Shown: positions 9,322 to 18,613 of the stretch, in pieces
Layout: each line of letters opens with the position of its first letter
How positions within the stretch are numbered: the stretch's first letter is position 1
Origin: Rachicladosporium sp. CCFEE 5018
Lineage: Eukaryota > Ascomycota > Dothideomycetes > Cladosporiales > Cladosporiaceae
Length of the DNA: 64,000 nucleotides
Assembly (NCBI GenBank): GCA_002077045.2
Contig: KZ111161.1
Span: 428,059 to 492,058 of the forward strand
Reading direction: 5' to 3'
Translations under genes and position numbers: made by a program
The notes under the pieces: generated by a model
Told to the model about the DNA's origin: nothing
Seen by the model: only the letters and a program-made list of their open reading frames with translations
Databases searched by the model: none

Positions 9322-11038
9322 TCAAGCCCCTGTTGCCTTCCCGCTCTCTACAATATTCTCGGTGCTCTCACTTGGCGCCACTCCCATCTTGCTGATATCG
9401 AACCCATTCGCCGCAAGGTACGATTTGAATTTAGCATCCTCTTCATCGATGACTGATTGTCCGATTTCCGGCAAGAATCCCAGACATAGCGCAGCCGAGA
9501 GCAGGCACATTGCTGACGAGATGAAGAAGGGATACTGTCCTGCCTTGGTCGGGTCGGTGTCTGCGTATTTATTGTAGAGGATCAACAGGACCCTATTGCC
9601 GGCGAAGGCACCGATTTTTCCGATGGCAGCTGCGATGCCGTAGTACTGGCCACGAACAGCGGTCGCGGAAGTCTTGGAAGCAATCATACCTACATCGAAT
9701 TGTCAACACATACCCCTAAGCCAACGACGTGATCGTGAGAGCTCTACCGATGCAGTTGCCAGGGCCTGCTTCGCCTAATGCAATAAAGGTCTGACGAAAG
9801 TGGTCAGTGCACTGCAAGAGATCAAAACGACATTGATCAACACGGCATTGAGCCGCCTCCCAGCGCATGGAGTCATCTTACCCCGTACATCACCACAAAG
9901 GCTGTACAATTGTCAGCATCGAGTGCGCAGTTAAGACAGGCTTCTCATAAAGGTCCTACTTACCTCCGACATAGCGCGGCTGGTTGATGTACCCGTAGAC
10001 GCCAGCAAACAAGAAGCCGAAAAGGCCTTGAATCGCAACGACGTAGCCCAGCGTCTTGCGAGGTCCCAAGTAGTCGCTCAGCCAAGCACCTGGGATGCAG
10101 CCGGGCATGTAGAAGAAGTTCAGAAGAGTGTTCCAGCCGAACGTCACCCACAGCTCTGAGTTGTCACCAAGCAAATTGGTAAGCAGCGCAGAGGAGAAGA
10201 TGCCGAAAGAGTACGATGAAAAGTCGTACATGAACCAGATGGCACTGACAATGGCGAGGCGAAACCAGTAGAACTTGATGACCAACAACCACGGAGTCCT
10301 AACCCGAGACATACTGTTGCGCTTGAAGGGTTCCGGCTCTTGTAGCTTGATACGCAGATACAAGAGCGAAAGTGGAGGAACGACCCCGAGACCGAGACAG
10401 ATCCGCCATGCTGCGCGCAAATGGTTCTCCTCGGTAGCCAGTACGACGATCATGGGTACAAAGGCTGCCACTACGAAACCAAAGTCGATTTGAACGTTCG
10501 TGAAGAGAGCGAACCAACGGTTCCGGGTTCCAGCCTTGAGCTCACCAGTACTCTCAGCGCAGCCCACAGATCCGGCCGGATACTCGCCACCAATGCCAAT
10601 GCCCAAGAAGAATCGATATGCTGTCAACGCAGCAAGCAAGCCACTGACACTGCCACCAGCACCATACGAGCCAGCGCCCAAGGCGGCGAACACAATCAAG
10701 ATGATGGTGCTCACGAGAAGTGACCACTTGCGACTGAAGTGATCGCTCGTCCAGCCAAAGAAGAGCTGTCCAACAACAGTACCAGCGAAAGCGATCGACG
10801 AGACATTGGCCTGTGCTGGACTGGAGGTGTACTCCTTCTTGTAGATCATAGCAAGCATGGTGTTGACGCTGCCGATGACACCATTGAGATAGCCGTCAGA
10901 GAACAAACCAGCTCCACACGCGATCACAGGCCAGAGTCGATCCCATTGCGACTTGTTAGTTGCTGCGACTGTCCCTTGCAGGTCGAGAAGCTCTTCAGGA
11001 GTGAACTTCTCGCTGGCGTGCTTCTCTTTCGCGTCCAT
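9322..11038 (-). CDS. Git1-like MFS transporter (glycerophosphodiester/phosphate family), copy 1
   Basis: Four exons on the minus strand: 9964-11038, a 20 nt micro-exon 9882-9901, 9748-9790 and 9322-9689, total 501 residues. The joins read RYVG-AFVVMYG-TFIALGEAGPGNCIG-MIASKT, all in phase. It is a 12-helix major facilitator: loop 2-3 motif GWTSDHFSRKW, helix 5 GIGIGGEYPAGSVG, and a second half beginning FRLAIVSAIWFMYDFSSY with LWVTFGWNTLLNFFYMPG, which match the fungal Git1 glycerophosphoinositol/phosphate permease branch. It should sit in the plasma membrane and be H+-coupled; the exact substrate is inference. The micro-exon is kept in all three copies. Confidence 0.87.
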
Positions 11039-11922
11039 TGCCTCGGAGGAATGTCGTATCGAAAGCCGTATCGAGATCTATCGTTCCTTGAGGCTGGATA
11101 GAGTACCCAGTCGTAAGCTAGGTAAATGGGTCCAAGATAACGCCGATGGCATGGGAGTCTGTATATGAAGTATCTCTGCAGATTAGAAAGATTACCTTTC
11201 AAAGATCGACATGGTGCTGACGTAGTCCGAGCGCCGGGAGCTCCCCACTAAACGCCACCACGTGCATGTCTCGTCCGTGAAGATAGGTCGACTACAGGAC
11301 AGCGTTCAGCATTTCGAATCTTTCGAACTGCGAGGCCGCGCCATCATCATGCAGCTAGCAAGACAAGCACGAATAAGCTCTTTCTTGGAAAGGCTTGGTG
11401 GAGCTTGGCTGCGCATCTTTGCGGATTCGCGGCACCCGTCACGTTGAGAAGGGATACAGTTGCATGGTATTCTCATTCCTCTGGATGACTTGGTGGCCTT
11501 GTATGTTGACATGGGCTGTTCATTGGTACCACACCCGCGATGGGAGATGTAACAAATTGGTGACAACGGTCTCCTCCTGTGCATGTCCCTCACTGAGGCA
11601 CTGGAACCGAATGATCACTCTTGCGGTGCGCGTTATAGCTGCAGTGAAAACCTTCGAACGTTTGAAAGAGCGGATGTGCTATCACTTCAAGAGACTGCGC
11701 GTCTTACTAAGGAGGGAGAGAGCTCTCCGCTAGACATATGACTGAAATGTCCGTACAGTCATGAAGCGCGTTTTGGAAACAGACAGAAGCCACCTCTTCA
11801 AGTGATACAATCATACAGGAAACGAAGATCTGTGAATAGCACATGGTAGGCTTGCTATGTGTTTCTTGATCGCTCTCGGTCTTCTCCAAAGGCTGCTCCG
11901 CACCTGAGTTTCACTCGACTTC
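11039..11922. other. Intergenic region upstream of transporter
   Basis: About 880 bp holding the transporter's 5' flank and the 3' flank of the cysteine-rich peptide gene. Short frames here are not kept in copy 3, where this stretch is clearly diverged (37373-37500 especially). No RNA gene was found. Confidence 0.4.
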
Positions 11923-12336
11923 CTACTTCTTAATACAGTTGCCCAGATTGTTCGGGTTGGGCTGGTCGCAGAACTTCTCGCAACCCTGCACTCTTGGGCA
12001 AGAGTTGCTCACCCCCGTGCATGCAACAGCGACGCACTGGTTTGCTCTCTTCTCAAGCTAGCACACCTGTCAGGAATGCCATCTCTGCTTCAGCCCATGA
12101 GCCAACTTACGAGTGGGCTGTTAGGGCTCAAGTCTTCATCAAAGATGATGTGGGCGTTGCGCTCGGCAACGAGGGCTGTAAGGCGCGCCTAGATGAGCGT
12201 GTTAAAATTGCAGGTATACCGTTGTATTTTGTAGCAATCCGCTCTCCCCTACCTCTGTTGCGACGTCCGCCACGGCGACCGGGGATGCGAGAGCTAGCGT
12301 CGACATCGCGACGATGGAGAGGAGGGTGAACTTCAT
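11923..12336 (-). CDS. Small secreted six-cysteine peptide with Kex2-type site, copy 1
   Basis: Three exons, 12253-12336, 12111-12188 and 11923-12057, with 64 and 53 bp introns; all joins are in phase, giving a 98-residue precursor. The first 18-20 residues (MKFTLLSIVAMSTLALAS) are a clear signal peptide. A propeptide of about 38 residues follows and ends in LEKR, a dibasic Kex2 site. The predicted mature peptide is 40 residues starting ANQC, with six Cys in the order C-x3-C-x6-C-x5-C-x3-C-x10-C, and it ends CIKK. Pre-pro architecture and Cys density fit a secreted disulfide-bonded peptide (antimicrobial, signalling or effector-like); I recognise no named family and claim no activity. A copy at 38016-38429 has three substitutions in the mature region. 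Confidence 0.72.
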
Positions 12337-12414
12337 ATTGGCGATTGGCTTGTGAATTCTGGAGGGTCTTGAATGCTGTACAAGAACATGACACTGGAGC
12401 GCGAGGGCAGGCAG

Positions 12415-12436
12415 TACTTTTATGGACAATGTGTCC
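12415..12436 (-). promoter_or_regulatory. Possible TATA-like element and small palindrome of the cysteine-rich peptide gene
   Basis: On the minus strand CCATAAAAGTA lies about 80 bp before the ATG, directly beside the inverted repeat GGACA-atg-TGTCC (12424-12436). In copy 3 the palindrome arms are kept but the TATA-like part is changed. Weak evidence. Confidence 0.22.
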
Positions 12437-13757
12437 AGCAAGGACGCGCCGCCAGGAGCAGCCTCCACGCTCTCCGCCGGCTCTGTGCCCTCCTCGCCGG
12501 TTACTGTCAAGTACACAGACTGCAGCAGAAATGTGGTCTGGTCGCTGTGTTGGTACCGACCATACGGTCATGTTCAGGCTATGCGCAGTCGGAATCCTTC
12601 GAATAAAAGCGTGGCAGTGGGCATGTACAGTATACTCCTACCAGCTGCAGCCACGGAGCACACTGCGGATGCGACCATGCTCCGACGTCGAGAATCATGC
12701 GGGTGAAGTGTCCCGTGCCGTGGTGGGGCCAATGAAGTCCGCATCTGAAGCGAACCAACAATAGTTATAGTGCCCAGGAACGCCGCATGGCACAGTATGC
12801 CGGGGATGCTGCTAATAGGGAGGTGCACTTTATCCATGAAAGTGAGCAGCATGAAGAATGTCAATGGCAATGCTCAGAAAGGGAAACGGACAAGTGTGGA
12901 AGCGGGGAAATGAAAGGAAATCACATCATACGTATCCAGCATGACGCAGGGGACTTGCACAGTGGTAGGCCGCATTACCGTATCCCCGCGGATGTGAGCC
13001 ACGCGACATGCTCCTGAGCGTAGGCCATGTGCTCGGAATCCTCGTGAAGGGTTCCTAGGAGGAGTTTGATAGTGTGCAATTGATACGTTATGGTAGTGGC
13101 CGTCCCAGACGCGTCTGCCAATTTTGACAGTAACGTCCCGGCTGTAGTCTTGGAAGTCAGTATCAAGACGCGAGAGACCGACAGATTTTCTTTCAGGACT
13201 TGAACCTGCGCTCCGAATCTTGACATGTAGCACTCCTAGTAGGTCGCCTCGATGGCTTCTCGTGGTGCAATGGATCGACACTACAAGGGGTAAGGCCAGC
13301 AAGTAGCAAGCTCGCCCGCAGTTGCCAATAGCGCGGGTTGGGTTGGGCTTCCGATGTCCATCCTTTACGCGCATGCGCGACTCCAGATCGTTGCGGCGAA
13401 GGCCGTCTTCGAGAGTGCGGTGCGAGTCTGGCGCCGACGCCTTCCTCTGAACAGTTGGCGGCTCTGTATGGGGTCCAAGAATCAAGTTCTCGACTCCTCG
13501 GGCGAGCGCAGTCCGTGGGAGAGCTCATCATCTTCGAGTCCCATTCCTTGTGAGTTGGCCAGAAGAGTCTCGCTCTCAATGCCATAGTACATGCTTCTGC
13601 TGCGATCCGCACACTCCTTCTGGAATCACTTGTTTGCGCTCACCACAGAGATTTGACTGCACGCTGTCAAATTGACCTTGAGTGAGGATTCTCTCACAGC
13701 CATGTTCCGCATAGGCTTTGCCCTATCATAGCGTCCAAGTGGCGATGTGTCCCTCAC
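12437..13757. other. Long intergenic region with only doubtful frames
   Basis: About 1.3 kb. A minus-strand frame of 203 codons (12874-13485) stays open and is longer in copy 3, but its composition is not protein-like and no motif is visible. I call no gene. Confidence 0.35.
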
Positions 13758-14107
13758 TCACTTGCCACCTCGCTTTTGTTCTAAAAATAGCACCTTCTTC
13801 TTGACTAAAGCAGACTGTTAGGTGTGACCGTGAGAGTCTGTCTGATCGCTGACATACCAACGGGGTCGTATTTGAGCATGCTCAGCGGGCGGTGAGTACG
13901 TGGTCGTCTGAAGGTCATCTAAAAGCGCCTTGAGTCAGGCCGAGCTCCCAGTGAACGCAGGTTCATGGTGAGATACTTACGAAGAATCCGGTCTGAGCCA
14001 TGGAGAGGATGCGAACGGCGATTGTCCTAGACTTTGCTGTGGCGGTGTCAGCGAGCTCTCAGTTGCAGCAACGGTGACCGAGTCGCAGACGTACCTTTCT
14101 TCGCCAT
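13758..14107 (-). CDS. MRPL39: Mitochondrial large-subunit ribosomal protein bL33m, copy 1
   Basis: Four tiny exons: 14095-14107 (13 nt), 13981-14036, 13858-13918 and 13758-13804, introns 53-62 bp. They join to a 58-residue protein reading MAKKAKSRTIAVRI, then TFRRPRTHRPLSMLKYDPV and VKKKVLFLEQKRGGK, the typical bL33 fold of the mitochondrial 54S subunit (yeast Mrpl39). The length matches the family (about 55-70). It is basic, as expected for rRNA binding. It diverges from PEX11 with 301 bp between the starts. No exon is long enough to be seen as an open frame, so automatic gene finding would probably miss it. Confidence 0.9.
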
Positions 14108-14408
14108 GGCCGTGTGCGATGTAGCTGTTTGCCGTGCGACTGTGGTGAAGTCAAGGATGCCCAAAGTCATCAATCGCGTGCTCATCACGTGCACGGCGGT
14201 CGTCACTTCCGTCTCGGCAAATTCCGCACCTACTTGCCGAGGCAGCTCACATGCCGTGATCGCGCTGAACGACAGCTGATGTTCACGACGTATCTGACGT
14301 TGTTTCACTCCTGGAATAAATAGAGAACAGACTTCAGTACTTGAGCCGCTCAGGATACTTGGTTGTAGCCCATACTTATAGCTCATCGAGTCCCCAGACA
14401 GAGCCACA
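14108..14408. promoter_or_regulatory. Divergent promoter region MRPL39 / PEX11
   Basis: 301 bp between the divergent starts. It contains TCACGTGCA at about 14183, an E-box-like CACGTG. No clear TATA box. Confidence 0.35.
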
Positions 14409-15228
14409 ATGGTCGCCGACGCCCTTATCTACCACCCGGCAGTGAGCCACTACAACAAGTTTGTTGCAATGACCAGTGCGTTGATCTTGAGTGTCGAGTC
14501 ACCCCTCACGATACTAATTGATCCTCCTCAGTCGGCCGCGACAAAGCTCTACGTACGATACAATACTTCGCCCGCTTCCTCGCCTGGTACACCTACCGAA
14601 CAAACCACCCTCAAGCAACCGTAGACCTATACACCAATGTCAAGAAGAACTTTGGCAGCGTGCGCAAGGCCATGCGCCTGACAAAGTTTGTCGAGCACTT
14701 CAAAGCCGCGGCCGTAGCCTCAGATTCCCAGACCTCGGACCCGGTTGTGAAGTACCTCGCAGTAGGACGACAGCTGGGCTATGCCTTCTACATGCTGTTT
14801 GACAACTTGACGTACCCAGACCATGTGGGGATCAGGAAATTCGAGGGTGCAGCGAGGTTGCAGAAGGAGGCTTATCGCGCTTGGTTGGTGGGGCTGTCAT
14901 GCAATGTCGCGGCAGGCATTTACGCATTGTGGAACCTGAGGGAGCAGACGAAGATCAAGTTGGCGGATCAGAACGATGCGGAGAAGACTGTGGAGGTCAA
15001 GAAGCTGGCTAAGTACGTGCGAAACATGATGAAGTAGCTGGAATTGTGTACTAATTATGACACAGGGACCGCAGCGCGACTCAGCTACAGCTGATCTCCG
15101 ATCTTTGCGACATGACTGTGCCAAGCAGCGCACTTGGATACGCAAACTTGGATGATGGCATTGTCGGGCTTGCAGGCACACTTAGCAGTTTGATCGGGTT
15201 GTACGCTGCATGGGCGAAGGCGGCATAG
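14409..15228 (+). CDS. PEX11: Peroxisomal membrane proliferation protein PEX11, copy 1
   Basis: Three exons: 14409-14475, 14532-15012 and 15066-15228, 236 residues. Joins give FVAMT-IGRDKALRTIQYFARF and KLAK-DRSATQLQLISDL. The N-terminal amphipathic helix region (GRDKALRTIQYFARFLAWY) that binds and curves the peroxisome membrane is present, as are GIRKFEGAARLQKEAYRAWL and the C-terminal hydrophobic segment of GIVGLAGTLSSLIGLYAAW. It promotes peroxisome elongation and division. Reading straight through the second intron gives a false early stop at 15037. Confidence 0.93.
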
Positions 15229-15369
15229 ATAGTGTTACCTGAGCGCAAGTCGCAGATCCCGTCAGTTTTCATACCAGCTTGTAGCGGCGTCTATGGGGGA
15301 TATATCGATTCATTGGCACAGCCGCTATACCGTGTTTCAACAGCACCATGACCGCAGCTTCCGATTTGG

Positions 15370-16323
15370 TTATGCGGATACTTTGGCGGCGGCATCTACG
15401 ACAGCCTCAATATTGCCTTCGAGATCAGTTCCCACCGCCCTCTCCAAGACCATGACGTAAGCCCTTCTCTTGCGCTGCTCCTCATCTGCTCCTGCCAGCT
15501 CGACCTTTTTGATAGCTTTCCAATTCGCCTTGATCAGCTCGACAAGGTCGCTCGGATCTTGAGGCAACCCAAGCTTCCTCAGACTGTCTGCCGTCTTGCC
15601 ATCAACGTTGGGATATGCCGATGGCCATTGCCATTGCACCCGCCGGAAGAAGATATTCAAGCCGGTCTCCCCGACGCCCTTGATGCTAGACTTGAGTATC
15701 TTCAGCTCTTCCTCCATCTCGTCTCCACCTTTGTCGTGCACTCCGGCTAGCGATTTGCCTTCGTTGTCTGATGTGGACGCGAATTTATCGAGAATAACAT
15801 CCGCCAGCCCGCCGATCTGCTTCGCAGTCTTGTCTTTGTGCTGCGTCCTTGCATCCCAGAGTGCTTGATGCTGTTTCTCAGCACCCGCAGTCTGCGTCGC
15901 CTTCGCAGAGTTGAAGCTGTACGGTCCATTGAGAACAGTACGGATCGCCCGCATGCCCAATCGATGTGAGATCGGTCGCGAGAGAATCACTGCGCTCAGA
16001 AGCTCTTCCCACGGATTGAGGGCTGTCAGACTGTACGTTCGAAGCTTAGAGTCGCTAGTATCATCTTCCGGGCTTGAGTGCTTCAAGGCATCTTCCGAAA
16101 GCAGGAAGCTCAGAAGCTGAGCATGTGTCGGCGCGGATTTGGCTCCACGCGCTGACTTGCGCGCGCCTTGCGACTCAGGTGCTGTGTCTGCTTTGCGCTT
16201 CTTCGACTTCGTTGGCGCCTTGATCTCGGTGACGCCGTCGGTCTTTGGAGGGTCGTCGACCTTTCCGCCGGGAGCATCATCGGTTTTGGACTTCTTCGCA
16301 GAGGTCCCTTTCTTGGGAGGCAT
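15370..16323 (-). CDS. Lysine-rich protein with helix-hairpin-helix-like core, copy 1
   Basis: Single exon, 317 residues from MPPKKGTSAKK. The first 60 residues are Lys/Ser-rich with nuclear-signal-like KSKKRK, so a nuclear location is likely. The central part contains SSIKGVGETGLNIFFRR, which looks like the helix-hairpin-helix of HhH-GPD DNA glycosylase folds (GVG-x-K/T), followed by VQWQWPSAYPNVDGKT. I see no clear catalytic Lys/Asp pair, so DNA binding is more likely than glycosylase activity. Homologues in fungi are hypothetical. An open frame extends 27 codons upstream, but copy 3 lacks that extension. It is convergent with PEX11. Confidence 0.75.
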   Translation of the reverse strand: MPPKKGTSAKKSKTDDAPGGKVDDPPKTDGVTEIKAPTKSKKRKADTAPESQGARKSARGAKSAPTHAQLLSFLLSEDALKHSSPEDDTSDSKLRTYSLTALNPWEELLSAVILSRPISHRLGMRAIRTVLNGPYSFNSAKATQTAGAEKQHQALWDARTQHKDKTAKQIGGLADVILDKFASTSDNEGKSLAGVHDKGGDEMEEELKILKSSIKGVGETGLNIFFRRVQWQWPSAYPNVDGKTADSLRKLGLPQDPSDLVELIKANWKAIKKVELAGADEEQRKRRAYVMVLERAVGTDLEGNIEAVVDAAAKVSA

Positions 16324-16806
16324 GATTGACTTATAGTAAAGGGGTGATAGGACGTCGTATACACAACTGAGAAATATGGAAATATTACCTCGGTAGGCAC
16401 ACATCTCATCACCTCTTCCCCTGCTCCAATGTCATGTCATACAAGCTTTGGGTCGTGATGTCAGCGGCTCTTCTCTGGAGCCCGGCTGGGAAACATCATG
16501 ATCAACACTGACGCGATGGAACAGGTGCTGGACAACGGATGATCGTTTCATTTCCAGCACTGGAAGTGCGGTGTTGTGACGAGTGGACTTGTGTAGTGAC
16601 AAGCAAGCAAGCTGCATTGCCATTCTGTAGCAGCATTGGAGCTCAAGGTCACGTGTTGCGCGTTCTGGTCGCGTTCACTAATCCGCTTTTGGTGACTTGC
16701 AGGCCTTCACATCACCCACATCTTCCAGCCAGGCATTCGGGATACTAATCTCGGCATTCGTTTGTCTGACCCGGTACCGTTCTTATCACGAAGCGAACAT
16801 CTCTTA
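16324..16806. promoter_or_regulatory. Divergent intergenic region, HhH-like gene / HIRAN-SNF2 gene
   Basis: About 480 bp. Likely both promoters. No recognised element; copy 3 is 14 bp shorter here. Confidence 0.35.
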
Positions 16807-17424
16807 ATGACGCTCAAGCAAGGGACTGGCAACAAGATGGCGGCTCCTACGAGTGACGGGAAGAGGAAGCGCGTCGATGTTGACCTCACAGACGACGATC
16901 ATGCTGCGAAGCACGCCAGACCGTCGCCAGCACCTCCCACTTCAAGTCGAGCCCCAATCAGTCGCACCTCATCGTACAATGCCGTTGCAAGAAGGTGAGT
17001 CGATCCTCGATGGAGTCATTAGCTTGACTAACGGTCCATCACAGCAATGATCTCTCTGGTAGCACACATAGTCACGCCGAACGTACAGCTTGGCTTGCAG
17101 CACCCGATGAAGACGAAGAAGACGTCGATGAGATCCTGGGTTCCACTCAGGACAACACTGGCGAAGGCACTGATCAGCTCCAGCATTACGGAGATGTCGA
17201 GACCAAGATCGTTGGCTGCCAGTATTATCGTGGCTTCGCATCGCCCGGAGAGGTGATCTTGATCCGCCGTGAACCAGGAAATCCATATGACAGTAATGCT
17301 ATACGCATCGACAATGTCGGCCAAACTCAGATCGGCCACATCCCACGTAGGATGGCCGAGAAGCTTGCGCAGTACATCGACAATCGCTGGGCTCATGTTG
17401 AGGGCAAGCTTGCCGGCAGTGTTG
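16807..17424 (+). CDS. HIRAN-SNF2-RING helicase, copy 1, cut by assembly gap
   Basis: Exon 1 (16807-16994) and the first 380 bp of exon 2 (17045-17424) are present, then the N run begins inside the HIRAN domain after KLAGSV. Sequence is near that of the complete gene at 42884-45843. This looks like a contig end, not a biological truncation. Any protein reading on into 17525-18059 is a false fusion with the GH18-UBA fragment. Confidence 0.85.
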
Positions 17425-17524
17425 NNNNNNNNNNNNNNNNNNNNNNNNNNNNNNNNNNNNNNNNNNNNNNNNNNNNNNNNNNNNNNNNNNNNNNNNNNNN
17501 NNNNNNNNNNNNNNNNNNNNNNNN
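17425..17524. other. Assembly gap, 100 N
   Basis: Exactly 100 N, the usual placeholder for a scaffold join of unknown size. It separates a helicase exon from the middle of the GH18 gene. Confidence 0.99.
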
Positions 17525-18059
17525 TGAGCAGATGCGTGGTCACGAGATCGCATGGTACAATGCCCAGTTCTATTGTGGATGGGGAGACGCCTCAAGTACA
17601 GCATGGTACGATGCCATAGTCGGCTTTGGATGGCCGGCCAATAAAGTGGTCATAGGCTTGATCACCAATTCTGCAAACGGAGCTGGACATGTGGCATGGC
17701 CACAGCTCGAGCAGGTCCTTCGGACTCTTCGACAACGCTACCCTACATTCGGTGGTGCGATGGGATGGGAGTACTTCAATGCACTTCCAGGTGGTGTGGA
17801 TAGACCTTGGGAGTGGGTGGCAAACATGGGCCGTGTACTGAGGACGCCACTACCTCCTGCCCCATTCCAGCCTCAGATGCCGATCCGACCATATGGGCAA
17901 CCTGCTACGCAGCCCTTGCCACCTGCTCCCCATGCATTTCCCGCAGAGAGTGTCAAGACCCTACAAGACCTCGGCTTCAGCCATCAGCAGGCAATTGCTG
18001 CACTGAACATGACCTGTGGCAACGTCGAGTATGCTGCTGGTCTCCTGTTCCAGGACTGA
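17525..18059 (+). CDS. GH18-UBA protein, copy 2, 3' part only
   Basis: Starts at the gap within the GH18 barrel (first full residues EQMRGHEIAWYN) and keeps the C-terminal UBA domain. The catalytic DxxDxDxE segment is missing because of the gap. A few substitutions versus copy 1, for example NMTCGNV for NMTSGNV. Partial by assembly. Confidence 0.85.
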
Positions 18060-18187
18060 TGCCGCCGTTCAACATTGGACACATATCACTGCCCTAGCAG
18101 GAGCCAGTACCACTTCCCGTTGATCAGCTTGACTTTTCCCTGGATGTCGAACTGCACAGGATCAGCATCAGCACAAGAACAGATCAT

Positions 18188-18535
18188 TCAAGAGCATGTT
18201 TGAACCTGCGGGCCAGCCACAAGCGCCTCTCCAAGCTTCCTCAGCTCGTTGTCTCTCGCCTCGAGTTCGCCCTCGATGAACGTGATCCGTTCGTCCACGG
18301 CATCGAGATCGATGACAGCCGTTTCGCCAACAAGAGCCGCTGATCCGAATGACTGCTTCTCACGCTCATTGCGCTCTTGGACTAGCTTGTCAATTTGCTC
18401 CTCGAGGCGCTCGATGCGCTTGCGGTAGGCCGCGTTCTGCCTGCAGAGGGCTACGTCCGCAGGACTGACGGTGAAGGCGTAGAGGCTGGTGATGCGAAGC
18501 TGAGGCATGGTGTGTGGATGTGTGGTAGTGGTCAA
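18188..18535 (-). pseudogene. Small coiled-coil protein, copy 2, shortened by nonsense change
   Basis: Equivalent of the 149-residue protein at 4503-4952, but a TTA codon reads TGA here (TCT TGA ATG), ending it at residue 115 after GPQVQTCS. The coiled-coil core is intact; only the Cys-containing tail is lost, so it could still be made as a shorter protein. Confidence 0.6.
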
Positions 18536-18613
18536 GATGTTGTGTGGGCACGAAGGTCACGAAGTGAGAAACGTAGTTACAGTCGTGATGACTGTGATGA
18601 TTAATTCTATGAA

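Larger units (their letters stand above)
3942..17424 (+). repeat. Repeated block, copy 1 (ends at first N gap)
   Basis: Base 3942 corresponds to 17525 (first base after the first gap), and 17424 corresponds to 34452 and 43500. Compared with copy 2, segment 3942-7565 is diverged (about 40 amino-acid differences in the 609-residue flavoprotein), 7566 to about 9540 is nearly identical, and from about 9560 to the gap the two look identical. Copy 1 lacks the 3.4 kb insertion found in copy 2 beside the tRNA. Confidence 0.9.

Noticed and set aside
13200..13290. Possible tRNA-like stretch near ACTTGAACCTGCG
   Set aside because: It resembles a T-arm on the minus strand, but no acceptor or anticodon stem can be formed around it.
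12874..13485. Minus-strand frame of 203 codons, also open in copies 2 and 3
   Set aside because: Composition is not protein-like, no motif or splice-supported extension, and the copy-3 version differs in length; probably chance openness in GC-rich DNA.
15013..15037. PEX11 ending at the TAG at 15037
   Set aside because: A donor AA-GTACGT and the next exon restore the conserved PEX11 C-terminus, so that TAG is intronic.
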